Made by a program: the position numbers and the translations under genes
The notes under the pieces: generated by a model
What the model saw: only the letters and a program-made list of their open reading frames with translations
Told to the model about the DNA's origin: nothing
The model's database searches: none
Shown here: positions 8,452 through 17,428 of the stretch, in pieces
How positions within the stretch are numbered: position 1 is the first letter of the stretch
How the letters are laid out: the number at the start of each line of letters is the position of its first letter
Assembly (NCBI RefSeq): GCF_000179915.2
Contig: NC_014963.1
Span: forward strand, 4,898,001-4,962,000
Origin: Terriglobus saanensis SP1PR4
GTDB lineage: Bacteria; Acidobacteriota; Terriglobia; Terriglobales; Acidobacteriaceae
DNA length: 64,000 nucleotides
Reading direction: 5' to 3'

Positions 8452-9057
8452 ATGCCCACACTTGAAACCGATCAGCTCCTTGCCGCGGCCGTAGATGCCT
8501 GCGACAGCAAAAAAGCTGAAGACATCCGTATCCTCGCCCTCGACGTCTCGGAGAGCGCTCTCACCGACTACTTCCTCATCTGCAACGGCACCAACGACCG
8601 CCAGAACGTCGCCATCTCGGACGAGATCGAGTACCGCCTGAAACATGACTTCGGCGTCTACCCTAACTCCGTCGAAGGCCGCCGCCAGGGCGAGTGGGTC
8701 CTGATGGACTACGTCGACTTCGTCGTCCACATCTTCCTGCCCGAAACCCGCGCTCACTACGGCCTGGAACGCCTGAAGAAGTCCGCGACCCAACTCACAC
8801 TCGCCCAGCTTCAAACCGAGATCAAGGCCCGCATGGCCAACCTCGCCAAGTCGCGCGTGAAGACCCCGGCAAAGAAGGCTGCTCCCGCAAAAGCAGCACC
8901 GGCGAAGAAAGCTGCTCCGGCCAAGTCACCCGTCAAGAAAGCAGCCGCGAAGAAAGTCGCCGTCAAAGCAGTGGCAAAGAAAACATCGGTAAAGACAGTG
9001 ACAAAGAAAGCTCCAGCCAAGAAAGCCCCTGCGAAAAAGACTGCCGCAAAGAAATAG
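8452..9057 (+). CDS. rsfS: Ribosomal silencing factor RsfS with a lysine/alanine-rich C-terminal tail
   Basis: Residues 5-118 match RsfS (Iojap/DUF143): 'DIRILALDVSE', 'TDYFLICNGTNDRQ', 'EGRRQGEWVLMDYVDFVVHIF' and a YGLERL end. The protein binds uL14 (L14) of the large subunit and blocks subunit joining in slow growth. Ordinary RsfS is about 105-130 residues. Here about 68 extra residues (134-201) consist of AKKAAPAK-type repeats, roughly one third Lys, resembling histone H1 or bacterial AlgP/Hc1-like tails. Such a tail should bind RNA or DNA. GGAG at 8443-8446 supports the ATG at 8452. A bidirectional terminator follows. Confidence 0.9.
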   Translation: MPTLETDQLLAAAVDACDSKKAEDIRILALDVSESALTDYFLICNGTNDRQNVAISDEIEYRLKHDFGVYPNSVEGRRQGEWVLMDYVDFVVHIFLPETRAHYGLERLKKSATQLTLAQLQTEIKARMANLAKSRVKTPAKKAAPAKAAPAKKAAPAKSPVKKAAAKKVAVKAVAKKTSVKTVTKKAPAKKAPAKKTAAKK

Positions 9058-9075
9058 TTTTCAGGAGGCAAAGAA

Positions 9076-9103
9076 AAAAGGCTGCTCCTCGGAGCAGCCT
9101 TTT
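9076..9103. terminator. Bidirectional rho-independent terminator between rsfS and the TonB receptor
   Basis: A 13-bp stem (AAAAGGCTGCTCC / GGAGCAGCCTTTT) has a 2-base TC between its arms. There is a T-run on the plus side and an A-run (9074-9079), read as T on the minus strand. It serves the two convergent genes. Confidence 0.85.
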
Positions 9104-9121
9104 GATTGCGGCAAACAATGG

Positions 9122-12100
9122 TTAGAAGATGAACTTCGCCCAGAGACGGAAGTTCTGGCTCGTATTCTCTCGTGCATTTTGCTTGTTGAGGTAGTTGGAG
9201 GTTCCGACATCAATCAGATTCGTGTCCAGGATACTTACGTTGTTATGATTGCCGACGTTCTGACCCTCGGCGCGCAGGACGAACTGTGCGTGTTCGAAGT
9301 GACGGAATGACGCCGGAATGTCCTTCTCCGCAGCAAGGTTCCAGAAAATCTGGCCTGGATTTTCGAAGCTGTTCCGCCCCACCTCCCGGGTAATAAACTG
9401 CGAACCATTCGGAATGAGGAAGCGGGCCTGGTCTGCGGTAATGGGAGTCACGGCGCCCGTAGCGTTGTTTGCCGCAAGGTCGTAGTAAACCCCAGGGACT
9501 GCTGTCGGGTCGTCAACGTAGGCTCCATCGATACCAACGGAGGTGATGGGTGCTCTCGAATTTCCAACGATCGGCCGATCGTTGGAGGCATTCAGATCCC
9601 CACTTGTGTCAATACCCACGATCTGGAAGGAGCTATACGGACCAGACGCGAGTTGCGTCGTACCCGACACGATGAAGTGCCGCGTGAACGCCTCAAGAAG
9701 CAGGTCCGCACCGCGGTTGGCAGAATGAAAACCACTCGGAGCAAAGATGTATTCGAATGATGCAATATGACGGCGATCAAACGTGGAGTTGCTGTATTCC
9801 TGCGCCTGGCGCTGCAAGTTAGCGCCATAGGGCGTATTTGGATTGGAGAAAGTAGAGAAGATCTCCGAAGCATCGTCCAGGTTCTTCGAGAACGAGTACG
9901 AGGCGCGGAACGAGATGCCGTGCGTGAACGCGCGCGAAACTTCGACTTGTGCGCTGTTGTAGTTTGAGTCGCCGCCGTTATTCCGAACGGTAACGGCACC
10001 GCGTGCGGGATTGAGGCGAACACCGTTCGAAAACGGATTGAGCTGTTGGGTAACAAACAGCTTCTTGCCGTTGGCCCCAACATAGTTGACCGTGAGCTTG
10101 ATGGCGGCCGGAAGTTGACGCTCAAAACCAAGATTGTACTGATAGGTCATCGGATTGACCATATTGTTCGAGGTGCTCAGCACGGAAGACTGAGCCGTGA
10201 GAGCAGGCGTCAAGGTCGTCAGAAGGGTTGTGGCATTCGGCCCGAAACCGTTGGAGGTAGCTCCCGTGATGAGACCAGTGGGCGCAACGGGTGAAGACTG
10301 CGCGGAATTGACGATGATGTTGGTGAAGTCCACGTCGTAGAAGATGCCCAAACCAGCGTGGATCACCGTCTTGCCGTCGCTGAAAAACCCGAAGTGAGGA
10401 TTGTAGGCAAATCCAACGCGAGGCGCGAAGTTGTTTTTATCCGCCTTCACTGGAACCACGGTGTTAATGGCCTGGTAGGGATTTTTCACATCCACAGAGG
10501 GGAAGGTCAGGGAGTTCTCTGGATTCGTGTCGTAGTCATAGCGGACACCGACGTTGAGCGTGAACTCCGGCGTGAGCTTGATGTCGTCCTGGATGAAGCC
10601 AGCAATCTTCCAGAGGTGGGGATCGACGCGGGTAGGTCCAAAGGTGCGGGTGATGGTTCCGCCCGATCCAAGCTGGTTGCTGATGAAGTTATCGAACGAC
10701 GATGCACCAGCGCCCCCCGTGGCGTAGGTGATCTGACCCAAAGCATTCTGAGCGATTAGATCGGTCTCATGATCACGCGCAACGTCCGTGCCCATGCGGA
10801 TGGACTGCCGACCTTTGGTCCAGGCAACGGTATCTTGAAATTGATAGAGCTGCTGGATGCGGCCTTGAGGGATATTCTGGGAAACTCCCAACGTATTGAA
10901 TCCAGACCCTGCGATCGTGACATTGAAGATTTGAGCGGCAGGATTTGCAAGAGTTTCCGGAGTTCCGAAGAACTGCGAGCTTAGGCGTACCTCCGATGCC
11001 CTGAACTCATTCAGGAGGTTCGGGGTGAAAACATGAGTCCAAGTTCCTTGCGCCAGTTCCGCAGGTCCACCCTCCTGGGCATCAAATCCTGGGATGCCAG
11101 AAACATTGAGACCAAGATCAGGAGTGAAGGTGGAGCGATCGTGCAAATAACGATATGAGAATGTGTCGTTGGAACGCGGAATGAAATCGACTCGGAACTC
11201 CCACTGCGTGTCCGGCTCCTCCTGCGAGACTGGGGCGCGCTGGAAGAAGGCAAGGGGAATCGCGCAGGCCGTGCCACCGCAGTTCGCAGCACTGACGGCC
11301 AGGGTCTTGCTGCTGTCAGCAGCTTGAGCAAACGTCGTCAGATAGCTTCCGCCGTTTAAGAGACTCTTGAACAGCGCCACCTGCGACGCGGCCGTTGTCG
11401 AGCTTGCAGCGATCGTCGCTAACTGGTTGTAACCCGCCTGTGTCGGCAGAAGGATTTGGTCGGAGGGTGACTTTCCATAGAATCGTGTGAACTGGGTACC
11501 GCCGAAGGCGAAAAGCTTGTCTTTCCAAATCGGACCACCGGCTGTGAAGCCAAACTGATGCTCATCGAACCGCGCCTTGGGGTTAGGGGTTCCAGCCGGA
11601 ATGGGCTTCTGCTGGCGCGTGACGCCGTCGAGAGATTCAAGACCCGAACCGCTATAAAGCTCGAACAGGCTTCCGTGAAACTGATTCGTTCCGCTCTTTG
11701 TAATCAGGTTGACCACGGCGCCGCCCGAGCGTCCGTACTCGGCAGAAGCCGAGTTCAGAAGGGTCGTGACCGTCTGGTACATGTCCGGGATCTGAGGATT
11801 GAAAGATTGGCCGCCGATACCCACATCATTGATGTCCTGGCCGTCTAGCATAAAGTTATTGCTACGCGGACGGGCTCCATTCACCTGAATTTGTTCGTAG
11901 TTTCCAGCGGTACCATTCAGGTTGAGGTTGGGGTTGATCAGAACTACACCAGGCAACGTTGCGACCAACTCGAATGGGTTAAGGGAGAAGATCGGAACCT
12001 TGGATAGTTCCTGGGTGCCAACCGTTCCGGAAAGCTGTCCATTTTCTGTATTGATGGCGTTCGTCTCCGCCTCGACAGTCACGGTGTCATTCACCGAACC

Positions 12101-12424
12101 CACAGCGAGCTTCGGGTCGTAGGTCGTCACGACGGATGGAAGTACGCGAAGGTCATTGACCTCGGATGCAGTGAAGCCGGGCATCTCAACACGGATCTTG
12201 TAACGTCCTGGATTGATGGCGTCGACGCGATAGGCACCCTCGCCCGTCGTTGTCACCGTGCGCTCTTCGCCGGTGTCCTGGCTGACGATCTTGACACTCG
12301 CGTTGGGAACCGCCGCGCCTGAGTTGTCCCGCACCACGCCAGCAACAATGCCCTTACTGGTCTGACCGGAAACGTACGGTACAGCGGCGATCATCAACAG
12401 GAGAACAGACAGAATTTTTTTCAT
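9122..12424 (-). CDS. Oar-like TonB-dependent receptor with carboxypeptidase-regulatory domain
   Basis: The 1,100-residue outer-membrane protein has a signal peptide (MKKILSVLLLM...VSGQ). An N-terminal CarboxypepD_reg-like beta-sandwich follows at about 24-110, with 'GVVRDNSGAAVPNASV' and 'YKIRVEMPGF'. A plug domain has 'FMLDGQDINDVGIGG' and 'AEYGRSGGAVVNLITKSGTNQFHG', and a long beta-barrel ends in a terminal Phe (WAKFIF). This is the architecture greatly expanded in Acidobacteria. No SusD partner or inner-membrane transporter lies beside it, so the substrate, probably a peptide or oligosaccharide, stays unknown. The ATG at 12424 is preceded on its own strand by a GAAAGGATTGAGATC stretch with AAGGA as the ribosome site. 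Confidence 0.92.
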   Translation of the reverse strand: MKKILSVLLLMIAAVPYVSGQTSKGIVAGVVRDNSGAAVPNASVKIVSQDTGEERTVTTTGEGAYRVDAINPGRYKIRVEMPGFTASEVNDLRVLPSVVTTYDPKLAVGSVNDTVTVEAETNAINTENGQLSGTVGTQELSKVPIFSLNPFELVATLPGVVLINPNLNLNGTAGNYEQIQVNGARPRSNNFMLDGQDINDVGIGGQSFNPQIPDMYQTVTTLLNSASAEYGRSGGAVVNLITKSGTNQFHGSLFELYSGSGLESLDGVTRQQKPIPAGTPNPKARFDEHQFGFTAGGPIWKDKLFAFGGTQFTRFYGKSPSDQILLPTQAGYNQLATIAASSTTAASQVALFKSLLNGGSYLTTFAQAADSSKTLAVSAANCGGTACAIPLAFFQRAPVSQEEPDTQWEFRVDFIPRSNDTFSYRYLHDRSTFTPDLGLNVSGIPGFDAQEGGPAELAQGTWTHVFTPNLLNEFRASEVRLSSQFFGTPETLANPAAQIFNVTIAGSGFNTLGVSQNIPQGRIQQLYQFQDTVAWTKGRQSIRMGTDVARDHETDLIAQNALGQITYATGGAGASSFDNFISNQLGSGGTITRTFGPTRVDPHLWKIAGFIQDDIKLTPEFTLNVGVRYDYDTNPENSLTFPSVDVKNPYQAINTVVPVKADKNNFAPRVGFAYNPHFGFFSDGKTVIHAGLGIFYDVDFTNIIVNSAQSSPVAPTGLITGATSNGFGPNATTLLTTLTPALTAQSSVLSTSNNMVNPMTYQYNLGFERQLPAAIKLTVNYVGANGKKLFVTQQLNPFSNGVRLNPARGAVTVRNNGGDSNYNSAQVEVSRAFTHGISFRASYSFSKNLDDASEIFSTFSNPNTPYGANLQRQAQEYSNSTFDRRHIASFEYIFAPSGFHSANRGADLLLEAFTRHFIVSGTTQLASGPYSSFQIVGIDTSGDLNASNDRPIVGNSRAPITSVGIDGAYVDDPTAVPGVYYDLAANNATGAVTPITADQARFLIPNGSQFITREVGRNSFENPGQIFWNLAAEKDIPASFRHFEHAQFVLRAEGQNVGNHNNVSILDTNLIDVGTSNYLNKQNARENTSQNFRLWAKFIF

Positions 12425-12704
12425 TTGGATCTCAATCCTTTCAGGAGGACATTCGTCCGTTTAGAACAGGTTCAAGCGAACCCGGAGGAGGTGGCCCACG
12501 GACTGGAGTGTCGTAGCAGTATTTGCGTAGTTCACACTAATGCACTTCACATACCAACCCCGGCTTTCACATAAAAGCCCTATAAATAGGACTTTAGGCC
12601 CAGATGCCCCCTTGGGCTGGCGCAGAATCTACGATGATCCACATATGGATACCAAAATCTGTATATTTTGCCACAGATCTCCTCGCACCCGTACTCTCAT
12701 TCCT

Positions 12705-13142
12705 GTGCGCATCACCCTCGCCACAATCCGCGACTCCGCTCCGCGCAACTCCCCTCTCGCCGCACTCACCCGCGACTACATAGAGAGGACCAACCCGTTT
12801 ATCCCCGCCGAGTGGACACCCCTCAAGACTGTCCCCGACCTCCTTGCCCTCCGCGCCAGGCCCGCCTCGGTTCTCCTTCTGCTCGACAGCACCGGGCGTC
12901 AGTATGGTTCGGTGGAGTTCGCCAACCTGCTTGGGTCGCTCCGCGATGGCGGCAAGCGATCCGCCCTCCTTGCCATCGGACCGGCGGATGGCTGGTCGCC
13001 TGCCGACGTTAAGAGCGCCGACCACCTCATCTCCCTTGGCCCCATGACCCTGCCCCACCAGCTCGCCGCCGTGGTCCTGGCCGAGCAGATCTATCGCGCG
13101 GCCACCATTTTGGCTCGCCACCCCTATCACCTGGGCCACTAG
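12705..13142 (+). CDS. rlmH: 23S rRNA pseudouridine-1915 N3-methyltransferase RlmH
   Basis: The C-terminal half matches RlmH closely: 'LLDSTGRQYGSVEFANLL', 'LLAIGPADGWS' (the trefoil-knot Gly-rich loop, normally IGGADG), 'LSLGPMTLPHQLAAVVLAEQIYRA' and the terminal HPYHLGH. It methylates pseudouridine 1915 in helix 69 of mature ribosomes. The open frame extends upstream to 12540, but that gives 55 unrelated residues. A GTG at 12705 gives a 145-residue protein starting VRITLATIRD, which fits the beta-1 strand of the family. I favour that start although no strong ribosome site is visible. A 4-base gap separates it from cobO. Confidence 0.85.
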   Translation: MRITLATIRDSAPRNSPLAALTRDYIERTNPFIPAEWTPLKTVPDLLALRARPASVLLLLDSTGRQYGSVEFANLLGSLRDGGKRSALLAIGPADGWSPADVKSADHLISLGPMTLPHQLAAVVLAEQIYRAATILARHPYHLGH

Positions 13143-13146
13143 AATC

Positions 13147-13698
13147 ATGGGCATGGACCAGACAGAGACCCAGCGCCGCGGACTTATCCTGATCAACACC
13201 GGTCCAGGCAAGGGCAAGACCACCGCCGCGCTCGGCACAGCCCTGCGTGCCGCGGGCAATGGCATGCGCGTCCTCGTTCTGCAGTTCCTGAAAGGCTCCT
13301 GGCACTACGGGGAACTCGACAGCATCGCCCGCCTTGCCCCGGACATGGAAATCCGCCAGCTAGGCCGCGGCTTCGTCAAGGTCGGTGGAGCGGAGGCCGA
13401 TCCCGAAGACCTCGCCCTCGTCGCCGACGCCTGGCGCGTCTCCGCCGAAGCCATCGCCTCCGGCGAGTACGACCTCATCGTTCTCGATGAGATCAACTAC
13501 GCCATCAGCTACGGCATGCTCGACCCAGAGGTTGTGGCCAAAGTCCTGCAGGACCGTCCCGAGATGCTCCACGTCATCCTTACCGGTCGCAGCGCCCATC
13601 CCACTCTGGTCGCCCTGGCGGACACCGTCACCGAGATGCGCGAGGTCAAACACGCCTATCAAAAAGGCATCCTCGCGCAAAAGGGTATCGAGTTCTAG
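13147..13698 (+). CDS. cobO: Cob(I)alamin adenosyltransferase, CobO/BtuR type
   Basis: This 183-residue protein has a Walker A loop GPGKGKTT at 19-26 and 'VLVLQFLKG' after it. The Walker-B-like 'DLIVLDEINYAISYGMLD' and 'HVILTGR' follow, all in the CobO/CobA family order. It transfers the adenosyl group of ATP to cobalt for corrinoid salvage or synthesis. No other cobalamin gene is nearby, so salvage is the likely role. It sits 4 bases after rlmH and is followed by a strong terminator, so the two form a small operon. Confidence 0.92.
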   Translation: MGMDQTETQRRGLILINTGPGKGKTTAALGTALRAAGNGMRVLVLQFLKGSWHYGELDSIARLAPDMEIRQLGRGFVKVGGAEADPEDLALVADAWRVSAEAIASGEYDLIVLDEINYAISYGMLDPEVVAKVLQDRPEMLHVILTGRSAHPTLVALADTVTEMREVKHAYQKGILAQKGIEF

Positions 13699-13840
13699 TA
13701 CGTAAAAACTGTCCACATGCGAACGGTGAGTGGTCGCGAGTGACCAAACGCTCGAATCGGCTTGCCGCAACCCCGTGAAAACAATAGCCGCAGATTGGCT
13801 GCGCGAATGCATCCTCTCACTGCACAGGCTGCTCTCCTGT

Positions 13841-13880
13841 GGCGGCACGCGTTAGGACTCCTGCGTGCCGCCTTTTTTTT
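13841..13880 (+). terminator. Rho-independent terminator after cobO
   Basis: A 10-bp GC-rich stem GGCGGCACGC / GCGTGCCGCC (13841-13850, 13863-13872), a 12-base loop and eight Ts (13873-13880). It also lies just downstream of the convergent M3 peptidase gene. Confidence 0.9.
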
Positions 13881-13893
13881 GCAAACCACTACC

Positions 13894-15936
13894 TCACTTA
13901 ACCGGAGCAGCGAACTCCTCGTTGATCCACTTCCGCACCGCGTCATAGCTCTGCGGTCGGCCGAGGAAGTTCTTCACCAGCGTATTGGCGCTCACGCTCC
14001 CACCCGGTTCCAGTACGGTCTTGCGATAGCGCATCGCTGCCGGTCCATCCAGCAGGTTCTTCTCGTCGAACTGCGCGAAGAAATCCAGCGCGATCACCTT
14101 GCTCTGCATGTAGGTGTAGTAGTTCGAGCTGTAGCCCATCAGGTGCGTGAAGGTCGCGTACATCCGGTTCTCCGGAGCCTCCGTGAACGCGGCGTACTTC
14201 ACGTAACCCTCGTGCAGCAGGGCATCCAGGTCCACCGTCTGCGGCGCGCGGTCGTGCATCGTCAGCGAAAAGTTCGCCAGCATCAACTGCCGCTCGATCG
14301 AGATGCCCCGTGCAAAGGCATCCGCCTTCACCATCTTGTCGAAGAGCTCCTTCGGCATCGACGCGCCCGTCTTCGCATCCTTGGCGAAGGTATCGATCAC
14401 GGCGCGATTGGCGAAGAACTCCTCCAGCATCTGCGAAGGCGCTTCGACAAAGTCCCACTCCACCGAGAACGGCCCAATGCCCACCCACTCCTGGTGACCG
14501 CCAAGAACGCCATGCATCATGTGGCCGAACTCGTGGAAGAAGGTGACGACGTCCGCATACTGCATCAGCCCGGGATCGCCCGCCTCTCCACCTGCAAAAT
14601 TGCCATTCAGCCGCGCCTCGGGAAGCGCCACATCGCGCTTGCCCGTCACCACCGTGCTGGCGTTGAACCACTTGTTCTTGCCCGCGCGGGGATGCATGTC
14701 CAGATAGATCCGCCCCAGCTTCTTTCCTCCGGGAGCGACACCGTCCGTCACGTCAAAGACCGTCACCGAAGGGTCCCACACCTCCGCATCCTTCGCCGGA
14801 ACAAAGCTGACGTGGAAGATCCGCGAAGCGGCATGGAGAACACCCTCCTGCACCTGCGCAAAAGGGAAGTAGCTGCGCACCGACTGCGAATCGAAGCCGT
14901 ACGTCGCGCGCTTGTACTGCTCCGTCCAGTAGCTGGAGCTGTACTCCGGAATCTCGGTGATCGAGCTGTCCTTCGACTGTGCAAAGGCGATCAGCTCCGC
15001 CTTCTCCTTCGCTGCCGCCGGGCGAGCCGCCTTGTCCAGCTCATCGATCAGCACACGGACGTTCGCGGGCGTGCCGACCATCTTGTCCGCCGTCGCCAGT
15101 TCCGCCCACGTGGCAAATCCCAGCAGGTGCGCCAGCTCCGAGCGCACACCCAGAACCTCCAGCAACAGGTCCTTATTCACCGGATACGCCCGCGTGTTGT
15201 ACGCCGCAAACAGGCGCTGCCGCAGGGCGGTCGACTTCGCATAGGTCATCACCGGGCGATAGTCCGGCTCATCGGTCGTGATGGTAATCACGCCCTCCGC
15301 GTTCGCAGGATGCCGATGCATGTAATCCGCAGGCAGACCTTCCAGTTCGGCGACATCCTTCACCTCGATGTGCGCTACGCTCTCGGCGATGTTGCGCTGG
15401 TAGCGCAGCGCCAGCCCGGTCAGCTTGTCCTGCAGGTCGCGCACCTTGTTGCGCGTCGCCTCGTCCTTGTCCACGCCCGCCAAACGATACTCCCGCAGCG
15501 TCTTCTCCATATAGAACTTCGTCGGCGCATCGGCCTTCGAAACGTCCACGGCCCGCAGGGCCTCATACACCGCGCGATTGAGCGAAAGCTCATCCCCGGC
15601 CTTGCCCACGCGCTGAATCTCTATCTGGGCCACATCGCGCAACTCCTTCTTTGGCGATGCATTATTCAGCAGACTCGGCCCACTGCTCGCTGTATCCAGA
15701 GCACGTGTCGCCTCATCAAACGGAGCCAGCGTGTTCTCCACCGTGCGCGGCCCCTTCACCGCAAGCAACTGCGCCTCCAGCCTGGCCGCCTCGTCCAGAT
15801 GCCCCTGCACCCACGCATGCACCGCCGCCGCATCGGGATTCCCGACCCAGACCCGCAAAGGATCGCTCGTACCCTGTGCCACACCCGCTGCACTCGTCGC
15901 CAACACTGCTCCCGCCACAATCTCCGCCATCCGCAT
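13894..15936 (-). CDS. M3-family zinc metallopeptidase (oligopeptidase A / thimet type), exported
   Basis: The zinc motif HEFGH lies at residues 468-472 (counted from the start chosen here). The downstream 'EAPSQMLEEFF' helix supplies the third ligand Glu, and 'GYSSNYYTYMQSKVIALDFFAQF' near the end carries the Tyr/His substrate-binding region of M3 peptidases. The mostly helical 680-residue protein cleaves short peptides. The open frame extends to 16023, but its first 29 codons are formed by repeat module A read backwards. The ATG at 15936 has AGGAG upstream (minus strand) and opens a signal-peptide-like MRMAEIVAGAVLATSAAGVAQG (22 positions, core AGAVLATSAAG), so it is preferred. Confidence 0.9.
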   Translation of the reverse strand: MRMAEIVAGAVLATSAAGVAQGTSDPLRVWVGNPDAAAVHAWVQGHLDEAARLEAQLLAVKGPRTVENTLAPFDEATRALDTASSGPSLLNNASPKKELRDVAQIEIQRVGKAGDELSLNRAVYEALRAVDVSKADAPTKFYMEKTLREYRLAGVDKDEATRNKVRDLQDKLTGLALRYQRNIAESVAHIEVKDVAELEGLPADYMHRHPANAEGVITITTDEPDYRPVMTYAKSTALRQRLFAAYNTRAYPVNKDLLLEVLGVRSELAHLLGFATWAELATADKMVGTPANVRVLIDELDKAARPAAAKEKAELIAFAQSKDSSITEIPEYSSSYWTEQYKRATYGFDSQSVRSYFPFAQVQEGVLHAASRIFHVSFVPAKDAEVWDPSVTVFDVTDGVAPGGKKLGRIYLDMHPRAGKNKWFNASTVVTGKRDVALPEARLNGNFAGGEAGDPGLMQYADVVTFFHEFGHMMHGVLGGHQEWVGIGPFSVEWDFVEAPSQMLEEFFANRAVIDTFAKDAKTGASMPKELFDKMVKADAFARGISIERQLMLANFSLTMHDRAPQTVDLDALLHEGYVKYAAFTEAPENRMYATFTHLMGYSSNYYTYMQSKVIALDFFAQFDEKNLLDGPAAMRYRKTVLEPGGSVSANTLVKNFLGRPQSYDAVRKWINEEFAAPVK

Positions 15937-15968
15937 CTCCGACTCCTGTTCGCGGAGAATACCACTCC

Positions 15969-16033
15969 GTGCCCCATTCTTTCGCGCTCTTGGCGAAAGG
16001 GTGGGGTCGCGCAGAGCGCACAAACCTGATCCT
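15969..16033 (+). repeat. Composite repeat, module A copy 2
   Basis: GTGCCCCATTCTTTCGCGC, hairpin, GGGTGGGGTCGCGCAGAGC and GCACAAACCTGATCC follow the module A order. It lies upstream of the M3 peptidase start and supplies a false N-terminal extension to that frame. Confidence 0.85.
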
Positions 16034-16055
16034 GAAGGAAGCCCTCTCTTCTTTT

Positions 16056-16118
16056 GTCATCCCGCAGGGATCTGCTTCTCTCAAAAGCAGATCCCTGCAC
16101 TTCGTTACGGGATGACAA
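16056..16118 (+). repeat. Composite repeat, module D (GTCATCCC ... GGGATGAC) copy 1
   Basis: GTCATCCCGCAGGGATCTGC, then an AGCAGATCCCTGC inverted match, CTTCGTTACGGGATGAC. The ends are inverted repeats (GTCATCCC / GGGATGAC) enclosing a second dyad, so the whole 63 bases can fold into one long hairpin. Related tails are seen at 8320-8355, 19918-19952 and about 28040. Confidence 0.8.
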
Positions 16119-16158
16119 ACGGAGCGGGAATAAAACAGAACACCAGCGTGTCCCACTC

Positions 16159-16191
16159 ATGAGTCAAAAGCGATTTCCTGGAACGACTCAT
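16159..16191. promoter_or_regulatory. Inverted repeat in the P450 operon leader
   Basis: ATGAGTC (16159-16165) and GACTCAT (16185-16191) form a 7-bp dyad with a 19-base spacer, 13 bases before the first P450 start. The left arm is also part of a 10-bp palindrome ACTCATGAGT. It could be an operator or an RNA hairpin that masks the ribosome site. Confidence 0.35.
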
Positions 16192-16204
16192 GCAGAGGAG
16201 AAAC

Positions 16205-17407
16205 ATGAACCAGTCCCCAGTAGCTATGCCGAGTCCGATCGACCCAACATTTCAGGACAATCCTCATGCGATCTACGATCCCCTGCGGGCTACGGAACCG
16301 ATCTTTCACGACACGAAGTTGAACCGCGTCGTGTTGACCAGGGCCAAGGACGTCGGTGAAGTTCTAAATGACCGGGAGACGTTGGCCGATCCCAGGAAGT
16401 CGCTTCCCGATGCCTACGCCCGTCGTGTCTTTCGCGTCGATGAAAACTTCAGGCCGAACATGTTGCGCATGGACGATCCCGACCACAAGCGTGTTCGCTC
16501 CGCTGTCGTAAAGGTCTTCAACCAGGTCTCCGTGGACGCGATGAAGGGCCGCATTGAGCAGTTAGCGAACGCCATCCTGAATCCGCTCACAGACCGCTCG
16601 TCCTTCGATTTGATCGAAGAGTTCGCAAGACCCTTTCCCGTCACCGTCATCGCCGAACTCCTGGGCGTAGGCAATGACTCGCTTGCGGATTTCATGCAAT
16701 GGTCGGTCGCTCTGTCGCAGGTCTTTAATCCCATGGCTACACCGCAGGAGTTGGTAGACCTGGCCTGGGGACAACAGCACCTCAAGGATTATTTCAGGCG
16801 AGTCGTGGACGAGCGCCGGGCCCGGCGCGGCACCGACTTTATCAGTTCGCTGATCACGGCGGAGGAAAAAGGACAACTCACAGAGTGGGAGGTCTTGAGC
16901 ACCTGCGAGCTTCTTCTCTTTGCGGGCAACGTGACGACGACCGACCTAATCGGGAACGGTCTCCTTGCACTCCTGCAGCACCCCGAGCAGATGGAAAAGT
17001 TACGTGCCAATTCCGCGCTCCTGCCCGGGGCCGTCGAGGAGATGCTGCGCTACGATTCGCCCATCACGGTCACCAGTCGCGTGAGCGCGGAGACGACCCG
17101 TATCGACGGCTGCCCCTTCCACGCAGGCCAGACGATCTCGTCCATGCTGGATGCGGCCAATCACGATCCCGCCCTGCATGAGAACCCGCATGCCTTCGAC
17201 ATCGAGCGCGAGAATAAGCGTCACTATTCCTTTGGCGGCGGCGCTCATTTTTGCGTCGGCGCTCCTCTGGCGCGAGCCGAAGCGGAGATCGCGTTCTCTC
17301 TGCTCCTGAAACGGTTCCCGAAGCTTGCACTGGATCCGAGTCGCCCGCCGGTGCGGAAGATCGCAGCGACCTTCCGCGGTTTCAGTTCGCTCTGGGTCAC
17401 GGTCTGA
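16205..17407 (+). CDS. Cytochrome P450, first of a tandem pair
   Basis: The 400-residue soluble bacterial P450 has an I-helix LLLFAGNVTTTDLIG for oxygen activation and an EEMLRYDSP segment. That segment lacks a clear ExxR Arg three positions after Glu except as E-M-L-R. It also has the heme loop FGGGAHFCVG with Cys350 as ligand. No membrane anchor is present. ATG at 16205 has GAGGAG six bases upstream and is preferred to the one at 16190. The protein is about 70% identical by eye to the next gene, 21 bases downstream. No ferredoxin or reductase gene is adjacent, so electrons must come from elsewhere. Substrate is unknown. Confidence 0.92.
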   Translation: MNQSPVAMPSPIDPTFQDNPHAIYDPLRATEPIFHDTKLNRVVLTRAKDVGEVLNDRETLADPRKSLPDAYARRVFRVDENFRPNMLRMDDPDHKRVRSAVVKVFNQVSVDAMKGRIEQLANAILNPLTDRSSFDLIEEFARPFPVTVIAELLGVGNDSLADFMQWSVALSQVFNPMATPQELVDLAWGQQHLKDYFRRVVDERRARRGTDFISSLITAEEKGQLTEWEVLSTCELLLFAGNVTTTDLIGNGLLALLQHPEQMEKLRANSALLPGAVEEMLRYDSPITVTSRVSAETTRIDGCPFHAGQTISSMLDAANHDPALHENPHAFDIERENKRHYSFGGGAHFCVGAPLARAEAEIAFSLLLKRFPKLALDPSRPPVRKIAATFRGFSSLWVTV

Positions 17408-17428
17408 GCCAAGGCGAAAGAGGAGAAA

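Noticed and set aside
12540-12704. N-terminal extension of RlmH from ATG 12540
   Set aside because: The 55 extra residues do not resemble the family and contain a Cys-His cluster unlike RlmH; GTG 12705 fits the first beta-strand.
13699-13840. Possible cobalamin riboswitch near cobO
   Set aside because: The gap lies downstream, not upstream, of cobO and I could not identify the conserved B12-box; the region upstream is only 4 bases after rlmH.
13762-16029. A 755-codon open frame on the plus strand over the M3 peptidase gene
   Set aside because: It is antisense to a clear M3 metallopeptidase with HEFGH motif. Its protein is rich in His/Arg/Leu with no domain pattern, typical of the complementary strand of GC-rich genes.
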